A DNA stretch of 64,000 nucleotides from Episyrphus balteatus (lineage: Eukaryota; Arthropoda; Insecta; Diptera; Syrphidae), in the NCBI RefSeq assembly GCF_945859705.1, contig NC_079137.1:41180319-41244318 (forward strand), read 5' to 3'. Below the pieces are notes generated by a model, which was not told where the DNA came from, made no database searches, and was given only the letters and a program-made list of their open reading frames with translations. Made by a program: the position numbers and the translations under genes. Positions 20,201-33,100 of the stretch are shown piece by piece. The first letter of the stretch is position 1, and each line of letters starts with the position of its first letter.

Positions 20201-23200
20201 TTAAATAATAAAACCATTTTTAAATTTTTACAATTATAAAAATTATTTAAAATAATATTAAAATAATTTATTAAAAACAATCATTTTTTATGAAAAAAGT
20301 GAAAAAATCATTTCCATCACCCAAAAATTCATTTTTTTTTTTTTGATATAACAACTTATAATAAATTGTATACCATCTGAAAGCTTCAGCTCAAAATATA
20401 TATGTCGATCATGTCTATTAGGAGCTAGAATTTTTTGAACTCGATCAATTTTCATCAAAAAAAAAAAAAAAAAAATTAAAAAAAAATATATAATTTTATG
20501 TTCTCACGCTATTGAATCAATTTTTCTTAGACAACCTATAAAAAATTTTATATCATGTAAAAGCTTATAATTTCACCTTTCATATGACGTTTCAATCTTA
20601 TTTCTGGGAAGCCTAGAAAAAAAGTTACAATTTTTTAAAGCCAACCATTTCGAAATTCCAAACTGAGATTACGGTACTTCCCACACTATTGGCTGTTCAT
20701 GATCAACAGATCTCCACAGGTGTTTTGAGGTATTTCGCAAGTTTTTTAATTTATCATTGTGTAACTTGTAGTGAATGTACAGTTATGTGTGATATACCAA
20801 ATGAAAGGTAACATCATCAGAATGCTCAATAAAGTTAAATCAAATTTGTATTTGCTTTAGATCAAAGGATAGAACCTGTTGAATAATGAAACTTTATTTT
20901 ACCGTTATCTCAAAATTGTGTTTATAAAATTGATTGAAATTTTGTACAGATATAGTCCTGTCTATTATCTATCCACAATATAAATTTCATTTATTTATCT
21001 GTCGAAGAAAAAAAGATAAAAATAAAAAACTGTTGAAAAAGGTAAAAAACTTGGGACAAAAAAACTTTTTTTCCCGTTATTCGGTCAAAAACCATCTTGA
21101 AATACCAATTTTTTGCACATGAATGCGCACAGTCATAGACTACATGTTCTATAAGCTTAAGATTTTTTGAATGCTAAAAAAAATTAAAAAAATAAAAACT
21201 CACCCCAAAATACCCCAAAATAAGTGGGTGTTTTTCAAAAATTCATATTTCAAAACGCAGAGACTTTCAAAAAAAATCCGTATCAGACCTTTAACTTTTT
21301 TTTTTATTATCTTTTGAATGACGTTTTTCAAATTGTCAAAAAAAATCCCCTACCTATAATCACTACTTTGTCAAAGGTCTACCTCATATTTAAGTTTTAG
21401 AAAACCATTAATAGCTTGGTTTTGAAATTTTTAGAATTTTTTCAATACCATTGTCAGTCTTGCAATAAATTTATCTATTGATTAAAAACAAAAATCAACT
21501 CTTTCCATTGTCGCGTTTAGTAAATAGCCAATTTTTTGATATTTTGTTTTACCCCTATTTACCCTATTAAAAGATGGAATTTTTTAAAATCCTTCAAATA
21601 TATTTGACTTTAGGTTATTATCTTTCAAATAAGCTTTAGAAGATTTTTGTATCTCTAATAATTGATTTTTAATTTTGAATTGAAATTTTTGCTGCACTGC
21701 GAAAGTGCGAGAGTGGAACGTTAGAAAATGGCGTCAATTTTTGTGGTAGCTGCCATGGTTCATCGATTTATAAGTCGTTATCACGACAAAAATATATAAA
21801 TAGCAGCGCATGGCTATGACTTTTGTCGAGGTATAGGGCGGTAATCCTAGAAGTACGTTTGGAAAGAAGTAAACCGATAAACCGTTTAAATAAAACCAAA
21901 TATTCCTCCATATTGGTGCTGATGGAGAAGCTATAGAGTTGATTGATTCTTCCACGAAGTATATAGCTCTGTTTTTCCGCTTATGGATATTACTGCCCAA
22001 CGAAGAGTGGATATATCTCAACTTATCAAACTAAAAATTGTAAAAAAAAAACACTCAAAAATTATAAAATTCTTCTTTGATAAAAAAATTCCGGAAAAAA
22101 GTGCTAGAGAAACAGGAAAAAGTTATGAGAAAAATTTTAATCGTTTTCAAGCTTGTTCGAATAAAATTAAAATAAGTTGAAGTTTGTCAGAACTAGAGCT
22201 ATTAAAAAAAATACACCGAAAAAACATAAAAACCTCTATAACTCGAAAACGAGAAAATTACGAAAAAAATTCGAATTAGTCGTTTGGGAGAAATTTAAAA
22301 ATCAAAAAACCGTTCTATGGCAGGTACCGTTAGTAAAGTTTTTTTTCGAAAATAATTGCTAACATTAACAGTACCTGCCATACGACTAATTCAATTACAA
22401 CGAAATTTTAATACAAAAACATTTGAATGGTTTTAATAAAGATAAAGAACAAAATTTTTCAATAAATTTAGAACAAAAAAGTTGAGAAACCTTATTTACC
22501 CCAAAAAATATTTTATTGCACTTTTGAAGTTTCGAATCTCTTAAAATTTGTCATACAAATTTAAAAATAATTACCCTTCTGTATTTAGGCCTCCTTAAAT
22601 TATAAAACTCAAAAGGTTCCTTTTCCCCCCGTATTTAAATTATTTTTTTTATTTCAAGTAATATTTGGCATGAAAAAGTCATACATCAATAATTCTATAC
22701 AAAGACATATCAAAATTCTTTTGAACTTAAAGTTTTACTTCGTCAAATCTGAGCAATGACAATAAACTGGCCCAGTCTTAGTAAAAATTGTATAATATAT
22801 ATGAAGATACAAATGTGTCTTAATTTTAAAGTTTATTTAAAATTTTTTTCCCTTAGAAATAACAGATGTAATATAGGTATGTATAGTAAAACCTTGAACT
22901 TGAACCATTCATTCAAAAAAATTTATTTAAGTGGCTTCTTGCTTGTCCTTGCTTTATTTCGAGAAGATCAAAGAAATCGTTTTGTTAAATTCCCATTAAA
23001 TATTTGAATCTTTCTTCCCCTTTTTTTTTTGAATATCCCTTTTTTTTCTAGGTATTCCAATTAATAGATCCCAAGAAACTTCAATTTCAATTCTTGTTCC
23101 CAGAGGTATTGGTTAACGCTTCCATATTTAATACTCATCTATGTACTTTTTTTGCCCACGAATTCTTTCCTGCCCTCTTTAAGTATTTGTTTGAAGTCGA

Positions 23201-23445
23201 CCACTTGTGCTCGAAAAGCCACATGCATTCGACAAAAATTTTAAAAGACTAATTAATTAGTTTTTGTTCGTTAAAAGCAAAGGGGCATAGTATTTCCTTG
23301 TTAACGTGACTCACATAGGGTTGAATGTACAACCTAACTACATTATCCTTACTTAATTTTTTTTTCGTCTGGGAGGGGGGTTGTTTAAATTTAAACCCAC
23401 AACCGTACAACTACTATGCCAACTAAAGGTAACAGACACATCATG
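17258..23445. other. AT-rich non-coding stretch
   Basis: No gene is convincing. A GC-richer island at 19700-19860 includes a phrase translating to YADPGSAHY, which faintly recalls a copia protease site but has a stop immediately after. Degenerate ~180-bp repeats occur around 20340-20960. A GC-richer patch at 21690-22020 is open on the minus strand for 95 codons without a recognisable domain. Interrupted inverted repeats (GAATTAGTCG and TGGCAGGTAC) lie at 22273-22392. Confidence 0.45.
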
Positions 23446-23453
23446 TTCTGAAA

Positions 23454-25468
23454 CATAGGCGGATTTAGGGGGGGGGGGGGGGGCACGGGGGCACGTGCCC
23501 CCCCCCAGAACTTAAAGTTCATACTTAAAGGAAATCAAACTATAAGAGTTTTAAAAATATATGAATAATAACAGAAAGAACTTGAGTAAAATTCTTGTCT
23601 ATTTCTGGCTTAAAATGCGAATTTTGTTGATTGTTTCATCCCTTTCCCATGAAAAGCTCCACCTCACAAATAAATAAACGATTTTTCGATTTAAAAAAAA
23701 GTGAATTTTCAAAGTGATTTTGGTGAAAAATTTTGATATGGACATCGAATGACATTGAATGATATAAAAAAAATAATTGTACCTATATGCAACTCTATTT
23801 TTTCATACAGAGGGGTTAAAAAATTTGCACTTTTTTCGTTGTTTTTTTTTCAACATTAGTGTTTTTAAAATAGCGGAACACGTCACAAAATTGCATAAAC
23901 TATACATTATAGAACTGCAATATATGTAGAACAAACTTGCATTTCAGAAGTTTGCCCAAGTTTGCACCCCGAAAATAAAGACCCCTTGAAAAAAAACTCC
24001 TCAAAAGCGACCCTTACTTATAGATTTTTATAAATATTATTTTATTGAGAAAATTTCTCCAGGGATACCTCTAAAAATATGTAAAAATAATAGTGTTCCA
24101 AATTTCAAAAGAATCGGTGCAGTAGTTTTGAAGTTATGAGGAGCACCGGCGTTGAAAACATTAGTTGTGAGGATAACGATTTAAAGTTTTGAACTCTGGA
24201 CTAAAAGACTAAAACGTTCCTAAGGGAAGTATTAAAATACTCATAACTTGGTCAATTTGGCTCCAAGAGACCCACAATTTGAACACAATATTCTTGAGGT
24301 ATAAAACAATTTAACCCCTTGTAGCCCCATGTGAAATTTCTGTAACAAACCGAAAAAGATTGCATAAAAGCTCTACAAACTATTTTTTTTCTTTTGAAGC
24401 TTCTAATATTATAATCTTTAAGTATTGCTTTATCGAAATAGTACTTCAAATTTCTAATAAATAGCACCAATAGTTTTTAATTGACAGTTAATGTTGAAAG
24501 TTGGGCTTTTTTTGAAAATAAGCAAATTTGTATAAAAACTACGAAATTCAGAAAAAAAATAGTTTTTGTTAGTAAACCCCACGGGGTTTTATTTTTGGAT
24601 TTTAGGAAAGTGCCTAGAAATTAATATTAGATAGTTTTTTGCTTGAATTTTTGAATTTTTATATAAAAATAAATTATTTAAACTTTTTTTTTTACTCCCA
24701 AAATATCGAAATAACTAAGTAAATAATGACTTTATTGAATTTTTAAAAAAATACGTGTTTTATTAAAGATAAAGGCCAATCGATTGACTTATTAATTTTT
24801 AAATTTACGACCTTGGGTTACAAAAGGTTAATGCAAATAAAAAAAAAAACTGGGTTTCCCGGCAAAAAAGTAGGATTCAGTTTTTTTGTTTTTCTTAGGA
24901 ACTTTAATATTTATTAGAATGAAGTCTTTAGTATTTGACTAAAAACTACTAGGTCATTAACTAATGGTATAATTATGTCCATAATATTGCAAAATTTTAT
25001 ACAAAATCAATTAAAAAACGTAAACATTTTTTTTTCAAAATTTCATCTTTAAAACTTAATTTCTCAAAATCTATTTGGTGAAACAACTTAAGTCAAAAAA
25101 TTAAACAAAGAATAGATTACTAACTTTAATATAGCACAGAATTGTACGTGCATTTTCTGATTTTTTACATTTTTTTTCTTCCGGCTAATCCAGGAGTAAG
25201 AGGGTTAGCACTTAAGTGGCTTTTACTGTAACAAGAAAATGAAAATTTTTCCTTCCGAATAACTTTTTGGTCATTTGGTACCTATTTGATGTGGGAAATG
25301 TGCCTAAATATTTTTGGCCAGGTTTTAGACCACTGTGGGTCGTTAAAATTTTCTGCTTGTTAGTCAGTCGTATGGTACTTCACTTTATTTCTAACTGTTA
25401 TTGCTGTTTTTTTTTTGCCAATCCGTCCCTTGTGCCCCCCCCAGAAAAAAATCCTGGATCCGCCCCTG
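23454..25468. mobile_element. hAT-type non-autonomous element with 8-bp target duplication
   Basis: TTCTGAAA occurs immediately on both sides (23446-23453 and 25469-25476). The inverted ends are CATAGGCGGATTTAGG on the left and, read inward, CAGGGGCGGATCCAGG on the right. An 8-bp duplication with CA..G ends fits the hAT superfamily. A run of 17 G followed by CACGGGGGCACGTG and a C run lies just inside the left end, and a C run lies inside the right end. The 2-kb interior shows no transposase. Confidence 0.82.
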
Positions 25469-25476
25469 TTCTGAAA

Positions 25477-27605
25477 CGACACACTTGGGGAAGGGGCATA
25501 AGTTTATGGTAATTTAAATGAAAATACTTAACAGGTAGAAAAATAACCGGATCGTGCTGCATCATTGCCACACTACTGCCTTCAACCAACCACCCTCTTT
25601 TTATGCATTGTATGTGTGTGGGTTTGCAATATGCACAGCAGCACACGCAACACAACCCTTTGATCAATCGACTCAACTTGCCAAAAGGCTTCTCCAAAAG
25701 CAGCAGAGAACTTTCCAAAGATTCATAGCTTTTATGCGAAGGTATATATAAGGTACATCTGCTGCTGCGGCTTGTATTCTGTCTCTAATGCCAATTCGTG
25801 ATATTTTTGATGAAAGGACCAAATTGCAAATGAAAAGGACCCTCATTCCTACCTCTTCAGAAATCATTTTATTTTTTTTTTTTTTCATTCCGTCGAAGAA
25901 GCAAAGTCCTTAGCAAATAAATGGAAAAAACAAAAACAATGAGTGCCCACTTGAGTCCGTCCTTATGCAATGCGATAGGGGTATTGTAGCGCAATGATAA
26001 TTCACAGAAACAGCAACGACAGCAGGAACCAAAAACAAAAAACAAAAAAAAATTATCGTAGAGAAAACAAAATATTCGCCTCATCCATTTTCATTTATTT
26101 CAGCGAAAAAGGGTTTTTATTATACACTCACCTGTGCTGAAGCTAAAGCTGGATGCCAATAGGAATACATGAGCCATCTCACATGGCAAACAGTTTTAAT
26201 TCGAAGTCCGGACGTTTAATGCGCCTCCGAATTGACTTTTAATGAGGAGCTTCGTACAAAAACAAAAACATGAACTGAACAGAAAAAAGAAATATACCTA
26301 CAAAAAAAGGACACTCACACAGCACACAGGTGGGGAAAGGTATTATGCCATTTTCCATTTTTCCAGATTTGTTTATTCGGCTGTTTTTAGCTTAAGGATA
26401 TTTTTTCCGACTCTTCATCCATTTCGGCCAATGACGATGACGACAAGGACGACTACGACGATATGAAGCGAGGTTGCTTACCTTTTTTTTTTTTTGTATA
26501 CAGGATTATGGAGCACACGATAGGGTCACATGGGGATTTAGCAAAGAGTGCTGTAAAGAAGGATTCCGTGAGTACAAGAATTTTTTTTTTCTTCTTGGAA
26601 TACATCAGGAGAATTCATTTCTTTTTTTTTTTCATTTGGCCATTTTGATGGAATCGTATATTTTCTATGTTTTTGCTGTTTCCTTTTTTTGTTTATTGTT
26701 GTTGTATATTTCTCGAGGATAAAAAGCTTCGATGAAAGGCAGAGGCAAACATTGAATCACGAGAGCAAAAAGAGAAAAACCATGTCAATCAAATTGCATG
26801 CCATTTTGGTTTACCTATAGTGTACCTATGCCGCCGAGTCCTGAGAGTGTACATTGTGTAGGTATTGCAGAAACAGGACCTCCTGTTTGGGAATGAATAA
26901 AAATGGGGATTCCTCTTATCGTGTTGTTTGGTTTTCTTGGTTATTGTGTTTCTGCTACCAAGAACTCTGTGTAAAGAAGATTTCCTCTGGAGAAATTCTA
27001 AGAATGTTAGGCTAGAGCTGGATAATGAAGTGGAAGTTGTAACTTTTTTCAAATATTTTTTTTTTTTTGTATATTTCTTTAAAGAGTTAAGAATTAGGGA
27101 GTTTAATAAGTATTATATAAAATTTCAAGTGAAGTTACTGAGTTAAACAAATTTTCCAATGTTTTATATTATAAAAAAGTAGGTAGTACCTACAGCTCAA
27201 GCTTCTACAATTTTTTTGGAATACTTTGGTTGTTTTTCGTTGTTGTTAAAAAAAAAAATGCTGGACAGAAAAGCGAATTTAAAAAACAAAAGCTAATTTT
27301 ACAAACAAATCTCGTATGACGGTTTTTGTGATCATAATGCCCCTCCGAATTAACTGATTTTTATGTTTTTTTTTGTATTTTTTTTTTTTTGAATATTTGT
27401 AAGGATTTTTAATCTAGTTAGTCAAATTTTAGTATACTTATGTGATCATGTTTTGTGTGTGCTCGATAAACTCGAGAAATGCTGTGGAATTTGTTTTTAA
27501 CTTTTTTATAGCTATCCTTTAATGACGGTTTTTTTTAAATAAAAAATATATAAAGAAATACAAAATTCTCTAACTGCTTCAAGACTGATTGTGATGTGAA
27601 AGAAT
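25477..27605. other. Non-coding stretch, no gene seen
   Basis: Poly-T tracts and GAC/GAT trinucleotide-rich patches (26430-26465) dominate. Short ORFs here are low-complexity and carry no domain. It has the look of ordinary intergenic or intronic fly DNA. Confidence 0.45.
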
Positions 27606-27915
27606 CACCGGCACACAAAATAAAAAAAGTGTCATATACCAGGAACCAGACCTATCTTTCTTTATGTTTTTGGGCAAGCTGAATCCGAATTTCAAGTCCG
27701 TTTTGCCCGATCACCCTCCAGTTTTGAGAAAAATGTTAAAAAGACTCAAAAAAGGCAAAAAACTTCCTTTTTTGAGTTTTTTTTGCATTTTACTCAAAAC
27801 TGGAGGGTGACAGGAGCAAACGGACTTGAAATTCGGATTGAGCGTACCCAAAAACATATAGAAAGATAGGTCTGGTTCCTGGTACATGATACTTTTTTTA
27901 TTTTGTGTGCCGGTG
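27606..27915. mobile_element. Near-complete hairpin (fold-back MITE) of about 310 bp
   Basis: CACCGGCACACAAAATAAAA at the left end is mirrored by the right end, and the complementarity continues to the centre. There 27743-27755 pairs with a segment beginning at 27766, leaving about a 10-base loop. Arms are ~150 bp with few mismatches. AT flanks both ends, but the target duplication is ambiguous. It lies 154 bp upstream of retrotransposon copy B. Confidence 0.8.
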
Positions 27916-28065
27916 ATATTAACGCTTTGCTCTTTTAAGCAAGTTAAACTCTTTAAGTTAAAGAAGTTTTTTCTAAGTATTTAAGTTTTTGAAACTTTTA
28001 AGAAAAATCCACTTATTAATACCTTTTCGAAGCGCCTTCAACTGTTTTGTATCTTCTCTTCTTAT

Positions 28066-28069
28066 ATAT
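28066..28069. repeat. Target-site duplication ATAT, left side of copy B
   Basis: ATAT here matches 34232-34235 immediately after the 3' LTR. The target was a TATATAT run. A 4-bp duplication is usual for Ty3/gypsy elements such as 17.6 and 297, which favour this kind of site. Confidence 0.9.
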
Positions 28070-28575
28070 TGTAACGATGAATTACCGAACTACTTTTAAG
28101 ATAAAAGTCTGAACACACTACCTGCTACAGTAAAGGTAGAAATGTGAACGGACCTTTAGTAATTAAGAAACTACCCTCTGAACGCATCCAAAGAAATTCC
28201 CTCGACTGCTGAATATCCCAAAATATCCCACTGGACTGGAAGTATGAAGCGCCCCCTCTTGGAAAGGAAGCTTCGAGAAGCAAAGACGAGAACCTTCGAA
28301 GACATTCTCGAATTCCGAATTTCAGGTATAAAAGGGCAGCGTGGACACCGACCGGAGACAGTTTAATCTTGAATGTGAAAGAGTACAGTACAAAGTGAAA
28401 TAAAGTGTTGGAAATTGTTAGTAGTAAATAAAGTGATTGAAAAGTGTGTTTGTTTGAGCGAATAATAAAAGTAAATTGATTTGAAATAAAGTGTGTTCTT
28501 ATTTGAACGGAAAGATAAGTGGAAGTTAAAATAAACGAAATAAGTTTTATTGTGAACCCGGAATAAAACGTTACA
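28070..28575 (+). repeat. 5' LTR of copy B (506 bp)
   Basis: It starts TGTAACG and ends CGTTACA. Compared with copy A it carries G for T in the putative initiator (ggAGACAG) and G for A near the end (aaCGTTACA). Both changes are also in its own 3' LTR, as expected from LTR templating during reverse transcription. Confidence 0.97.
28266..28360 (+). promoter_or_regulatory. LTR promoter of copy B with heat-shock-element-like arrays
   Basis: The three-unit array (28266-28280), the five-unit array (28289-28313) and TATAAAA (28327-28333) are unchanged from copy A. Only one base near the putative start differs. Confidence 0.7.
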
Positions 28576-28576
28576 T

Positions 28577-28587
28577 TGGTGTCAGAA
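28577..28587 (+). other. Primer-binding site, copy B
   Basis: TGGTGTCAGAA follows the LTR after one T, identical to copy A. Confidence 0.7.
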
Positions 28588-28725
28588 AAGTGGAATAAAA
28601 CTTATTTATTTGTGCGAATCAGATAATTTCGCGAATAAAATAAAAAGTGCGCGTGTGTTTTAACAATAAACAAAGTGTAAAACATTTTGAAATAAGTAAA
28701 AGTGCTCGCGTTTTGAAAAGTTAAA

Positions 28726-30120
28726 ATGGGTAAGACATTGAATCAGTTAAGTTTGACTGAGCTGAAGGCGGAATTAACTAAACGAGGTCTTCCTACTGCT
28801 GGATCGAAAAATGACCTCATTATTCGCCTGCAGGATTATTTAACCCAGAAAAACGAAGATTTGGATACATTTCAATTCGAAGTTGAAATGGTAGAAGAAC
28901 GAGTAAGTACTAGTTCCGATATGTCATCCATGATGGCTGTTCTCCTTGCAAAATTTGAAGAACAGAAAGATCAAATGGAACAGCAACGTAAAGAACAAAA
29001 GGATGAACAGAAAAATCTTCTTGAACAAATTGAGACACAACGCAATGAACAAAGAGAACAAATGGAACAACAACGAACAGAGCAAAAGAGTGAACAACAG
29101 AATCTTCTCGAAAAAATGGAGAAACATCTAGAAGAACATCGCGATGAGCAAAAGAATCTTCTAGAAGAACAGAAAAATCTTTTAGAGGGAAAGCTTGGTG
29201 ATTTCGAGAAGAAGTTCACTGCTCTTGACGAGCGTGTTGAAGAAAACAAAGAAAAGCTGTTGGCAATGCACACAAAGTTCGAAGAGAAATTCCAAGACAT
29301 TACTAAAGAGTTGGACAAGGTTCGAAAAATTAAGGCCCGAGAAAGTTCTGGTGAGTATTCAAAGAAGAAGGAAATGCATCCACCAACCTTTGATGGACAA
29401 AGTTCTTGGTCGATCTACAAGAAACAGTTTGAGGCAGCTGCCACAACAAATGGCTGGGATGACGAAGACAAATGTATAGCGCTGACTCTTGCTCTTAGAG
29501 GTCCTGCTGCTGAGTTGTTACAAACTTTACCACCAGAAAAGAATGGTAACTTTAACGCTCTTGTCCAGGTCATTGAAAAACGCTTTGGAGATGGCCATAT
29601 GCAGGAAGTCTTCCGCGTCCAACTCAATACAAGAGTCCAGAAAAGAGGAGAAACTCTGCAACAACTCCAAGCAGATATTGAAAGGTTAGCTCATCTGGCA
29701 TATCCGACAGCAGGAGACGACATTATCAATCAGTTTGCGACAGAAGCCTTTGTACGTGCTGTATCTGATATAAATCTTCAGCGAGCAATTCGAACAGCTG
29801 GAAAACGTTCCCTTCCTGAAGCATTAGCGTTTGCACTCACTATGGAAGCAGCAGAACAGGCTTCTCAAGGCGTTCATCGGGTAAGAGAAGTTACAGTGGA
29901 GGAATGCTCTTGTCAAAAACTCGCATTCCAAAGAAACCAGCGAGACGGAGCTGCTCGATGCTGGAACTGTAACAAGACAGGACATCTCCAGCGGCAGTGC
30001 AGATTGCCACCAAGAAGAAGTGCTTGCCAGCACTGTGGAAACAGGAATATTGCCCAACAACAGGTAAGCGATACAACCAACACTCATCCTCAACTTGATT
30101 CCCATTCGGGAAACGAGTAA
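28726..30120 (+). CDS. gag: Gag polyprotein with SAP domain (copy B)
   Basis: This Gag has 464 residues and matches that of copy A except for the loss of one 18-residue coiled-coil repeat. I found no other nucleotide difference across gag by eye. SAP domain residues are 5-40. The zinc knuckle ligands shift to C412, C415, H420 and C425. The reading frame is intact, so the protein should be functional if expressed. That two copies with different repeat number are both open suggests the coiled-coil length is tolerant of change. Confidence 0.95.
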   Translation: MGKTLNQLSLTELKAELTKRGLPTAGSKNDLIIRLQDYLTQKNEDLDTFQFEVEMVEERVSTSSDMSSMMAVLLAKFEEQKDQMEQQRKEQKDEQKNLLEQIETQRNEQREQMEQQRTEQKSEQQNLLEKMEKHLEEHRDEQKNLLEEQKNLLEGKLGDFEKKFTALDERVEENKEKLLAMHTKFEEKFQDITKELDKVRKIKARESSGEYSKKKEMHPPTFDGQSSWSIYKKQFEAAATTNGWDDEDKCIALTLALRGPAAELLQTLPPEKNGNFNALVQVIEKRFGDGHMQEVFRVQLNTRVQKRGETLQQLQADIERLAHLAYPTAGDDIINQFATEAFVRAVSDINLQRAIRTAGKRSLPEALAFALTMEAAEQASQGVHRVREVTVEECSCQKLAFQRNQRDGAARCWNCNKTGHLQRQCRLPPRRSACQHCGNRNIAQQQVSDTTNTHPQLDSHSGNE

Positions 30121-30167
30121 GAACCAACTTCGAGGGGCAGAAGCTGGTTTCTGGTATCGATGGCCCC
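30108..30167 (+). promoter_or_regulatory. Programmed -1 frameshift signal (copy B)
   Basis: GGGAAAC at 30108-30114, the 7-nt spacer, stem 30122-30131 with 30140-30149, and the possible second stem 30134-30138 with 30163-30167 are identical to copy A. The divergence between the copies starts just downstream. Confidence 0.85.
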
Positions 30168-33100
30168 AGAACCACAATTCAAGTCTCACAGACTAAACGA
30201 GACAACAAAAGTCTGACAGTAGAGGCAACCATAAATAACAACCAACACGTGGCTACAATTGACACCGGTGCCACTGCCTCTATTGTACGAAGAGACTTGG
30301 TGAAGATGACGTGGCTACATAACACCAACAGCTACCGTCTGAAGACCGCCACAGGAGAAGCAGCAAGGGTGTACGGTGAAGTTCGTCTTACGATCCGTAT
30401 GGCAGAACTAGAGTTTTCGCATGTGTTTTTGGTGGCAGATATATGTGACGAGTGCATCATTGGAATCGACTTTATGAAGGAGCATGGAATCATTTTGGAT
30501 ATCGGTAATCAAGTCCTGAAATACAGAAATGTGGAGATCCCAATGGTCTATGGCAACGAAAATTCAACAACAATTAGAACTGTCATCAAAGAAGATATGT
30601 GCTTGCCTCCTTCTTCAGAAGTTTTTGTGTGGACGAAGTTAAAGGGGAACTGTGGAAGCCATCGATACCTCATGGTCGAACCAGAAGTTGAGCAAAGTTC
30701 CGAAAACATCTTCATCGGGAAGACTCTTGTGGCACCAAAGAACAACATGGTACCTGTACGGATACTTAACATCAAACCGTACCCAATCAAGCTTAAGAAA
30801 GGAAAAGTTGTTGGGCAATGTGAATCTGTGTCCGCAATAACTAAGATCAATGAGATGGACATACAGATGACTATGAACTCTGAGAAACTAAAGACTCAAA
30901 TTCTCAAATCAGACAACTTGAGTCAACATCAGCTTAATGTTGCTGGAAGGCTTCTTCATGAATATGCTGATATCTTCTCTTCACCCAGCGGGCAATACGG
31001 CCGAACACAACTGGTGCAGCACCGAATCGATACAGGAGACGCTAGGCCGATTCGTCAACCAGCAAGACGTCTCCCCTTGGCCAAACAAGGTGAAGTTGAA
31101 GAAATGATATCGACAATGAAGAAAGACGGGCTGATCGAAAATTCCAAAAGCCCTTGGGCATCACCGGTAGTTCTCGTCAAAAAGAAGGATGGAAGCAATC
31201 GATTTTGTGTCGACTACCGCAGGCTGAATGATGTGACGAAGAAAGACAGCTACCCACTGCCAAGAATCAGCGATACTCTAGATGCAATGGAAGGAGCACA
31301 ATGGTTTTCGACTTTGGACTTGAAGAGTGGCTACTGGCAGGTAGAAATCCATCCAGAAGATCGAGAAAAGACGGCTTTCTCCACAGGAAATGGTCTGTGG
31401 CAGTTCAATGTCATGCCGTTTGGGCTATGTAATGCCCCAGCTACTTTTGAGCGCTTAATGGAGTGCGTTTTAAATGGATTAACCTGGAAATCTTGCCTAG
31501 TCTATTTGGATGATGTCATCGTTTACGGGAAAACATTTGATGACCATTGTGAAAACCTAAAGGCTGTATTCCAGAGGCTACGAGAAGCACATCTTAAGTT
31601 AAATCCAAAGAAATGTGCACTTTTCAAGACCGAGGTTAAATATTTGGGGCATATCATCTCATCCCAAGGAGTAATGACTGATCCAGAAAAAGTTGACACT
31701 GTGAAGAATTGGCCAACCCCTCAGGACAAGCATCAACTTCGGAGTTTCCTCGGTCTGGCAACGTACTATCGACGGTTCGTGAAGGATTTTGCGAGAATCG
31801 CCAAAAGCTTGCACCAGCTTACGGAGAAGGGTAAACCCTTTAAATGGTCAGGTGAGTGTGAGAAAAGCTTTCAGGAACTGAAGCTACGGTTATGTGAAGC
31901 TCCTGTGTTGGCCTATCCGACTCCAGGCAAACAATTCATCATTGACGCAGATGCAAGTAATGTTGGAGTTGGTGCTGTTTTATCGCAAGTTCATGACGGA
32001 GAAGAAAAGGTCGTTGCCTATTTCAGCAAGGTACTCTCGAAACAAGAAAGAAACTATTGCGTGACCAGAAGGGAACTTCTAGCTCTTGTATTGGCAACAA
32101 AGCACTTCCATAACTACATCTATGGACAGAAGTTCCTTCTTCGCACAGATCATGGTGCACTAAATTGGCTTTTGAACTTCAAAAATCCAGAGGGTCAAGT
32201 AGCAAGATGGATCGAGATACTCCAGACGTATCAATGTCAGATTCAACATCGAAGAGGAAAGCTACATTCAAATGCAGACGCATTATCTCGGCGCCCGTGC
32301 AAGCAAGACTGCAAGCATTGCACACGGCTAGAGGAAAAGGAAGTTGTCGCTGTAAGAAGAACGAGAGCTGATCCCATTTGCGGCTGGAGTAATGAAGAAC
32401 TCAGGATGGCCCAACAGGAAGATTCGGACATCGAACCCATCCTTGCATGGAAGGAACATGAAGAGAAACCAGAATGGGCCGACATCTCCGACCGAAGCCC
32501 CAATCTCAAAGCATATTGGGCACAATGGGACTCACTTCATGTGCAAGAAGGGTTACTCAGGCGTAAGTGGGAATCCGCAGATGGTAAATCTTATGTAATG
32601 CAACTAATCGTACCTCAGTCAAAGGTTAATGATGTTCTCCGAGAGATGCACGAGGGAACTTCTGGAGGCCATTTAGGCATCAACAAGACGCTGGAAAAGG
32701 TACGCCAGCAATTCTACTGGTTACGTATGAGAGAAGACGTTGAAAAGTGGTGCCGAAAATGTGATACTTGTGCCGCTAGCAAAGGACCAGCTAGAAAAAT
32801 GCAAAGCAAGATGCATCAGTACAATGTGGGCACACCTTTTGAGAGGATTGCAATAGACGTGGCAGGTCCTTTTCCCGAAACCAACAAAGGAAACCGGTAT
32901 ATCCTCGTAGTGATGGATTACTTCAGCAAGTGGCCTGAGGCATTTGCCATCCCAAACCAGGAAACCAAAACAGTTGTGGATAAGATTGTCTTTCATTGGG
33001 TGAGCAGGTTCGGAGTACCCATGGAACTTCATTCCGACCAAGGAAGGAACTTCGAATCTAAGATTTTTCAAGAGGTTTGCTCACTCCTTGGCATCAAGAA

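Noticed and set aside
21734..22021. 95-codon minus-strand ORF with mixed composition
   Set aside because: It looks less random than most, but I see no domain, promoter or splice context and cannot support it as a gene.
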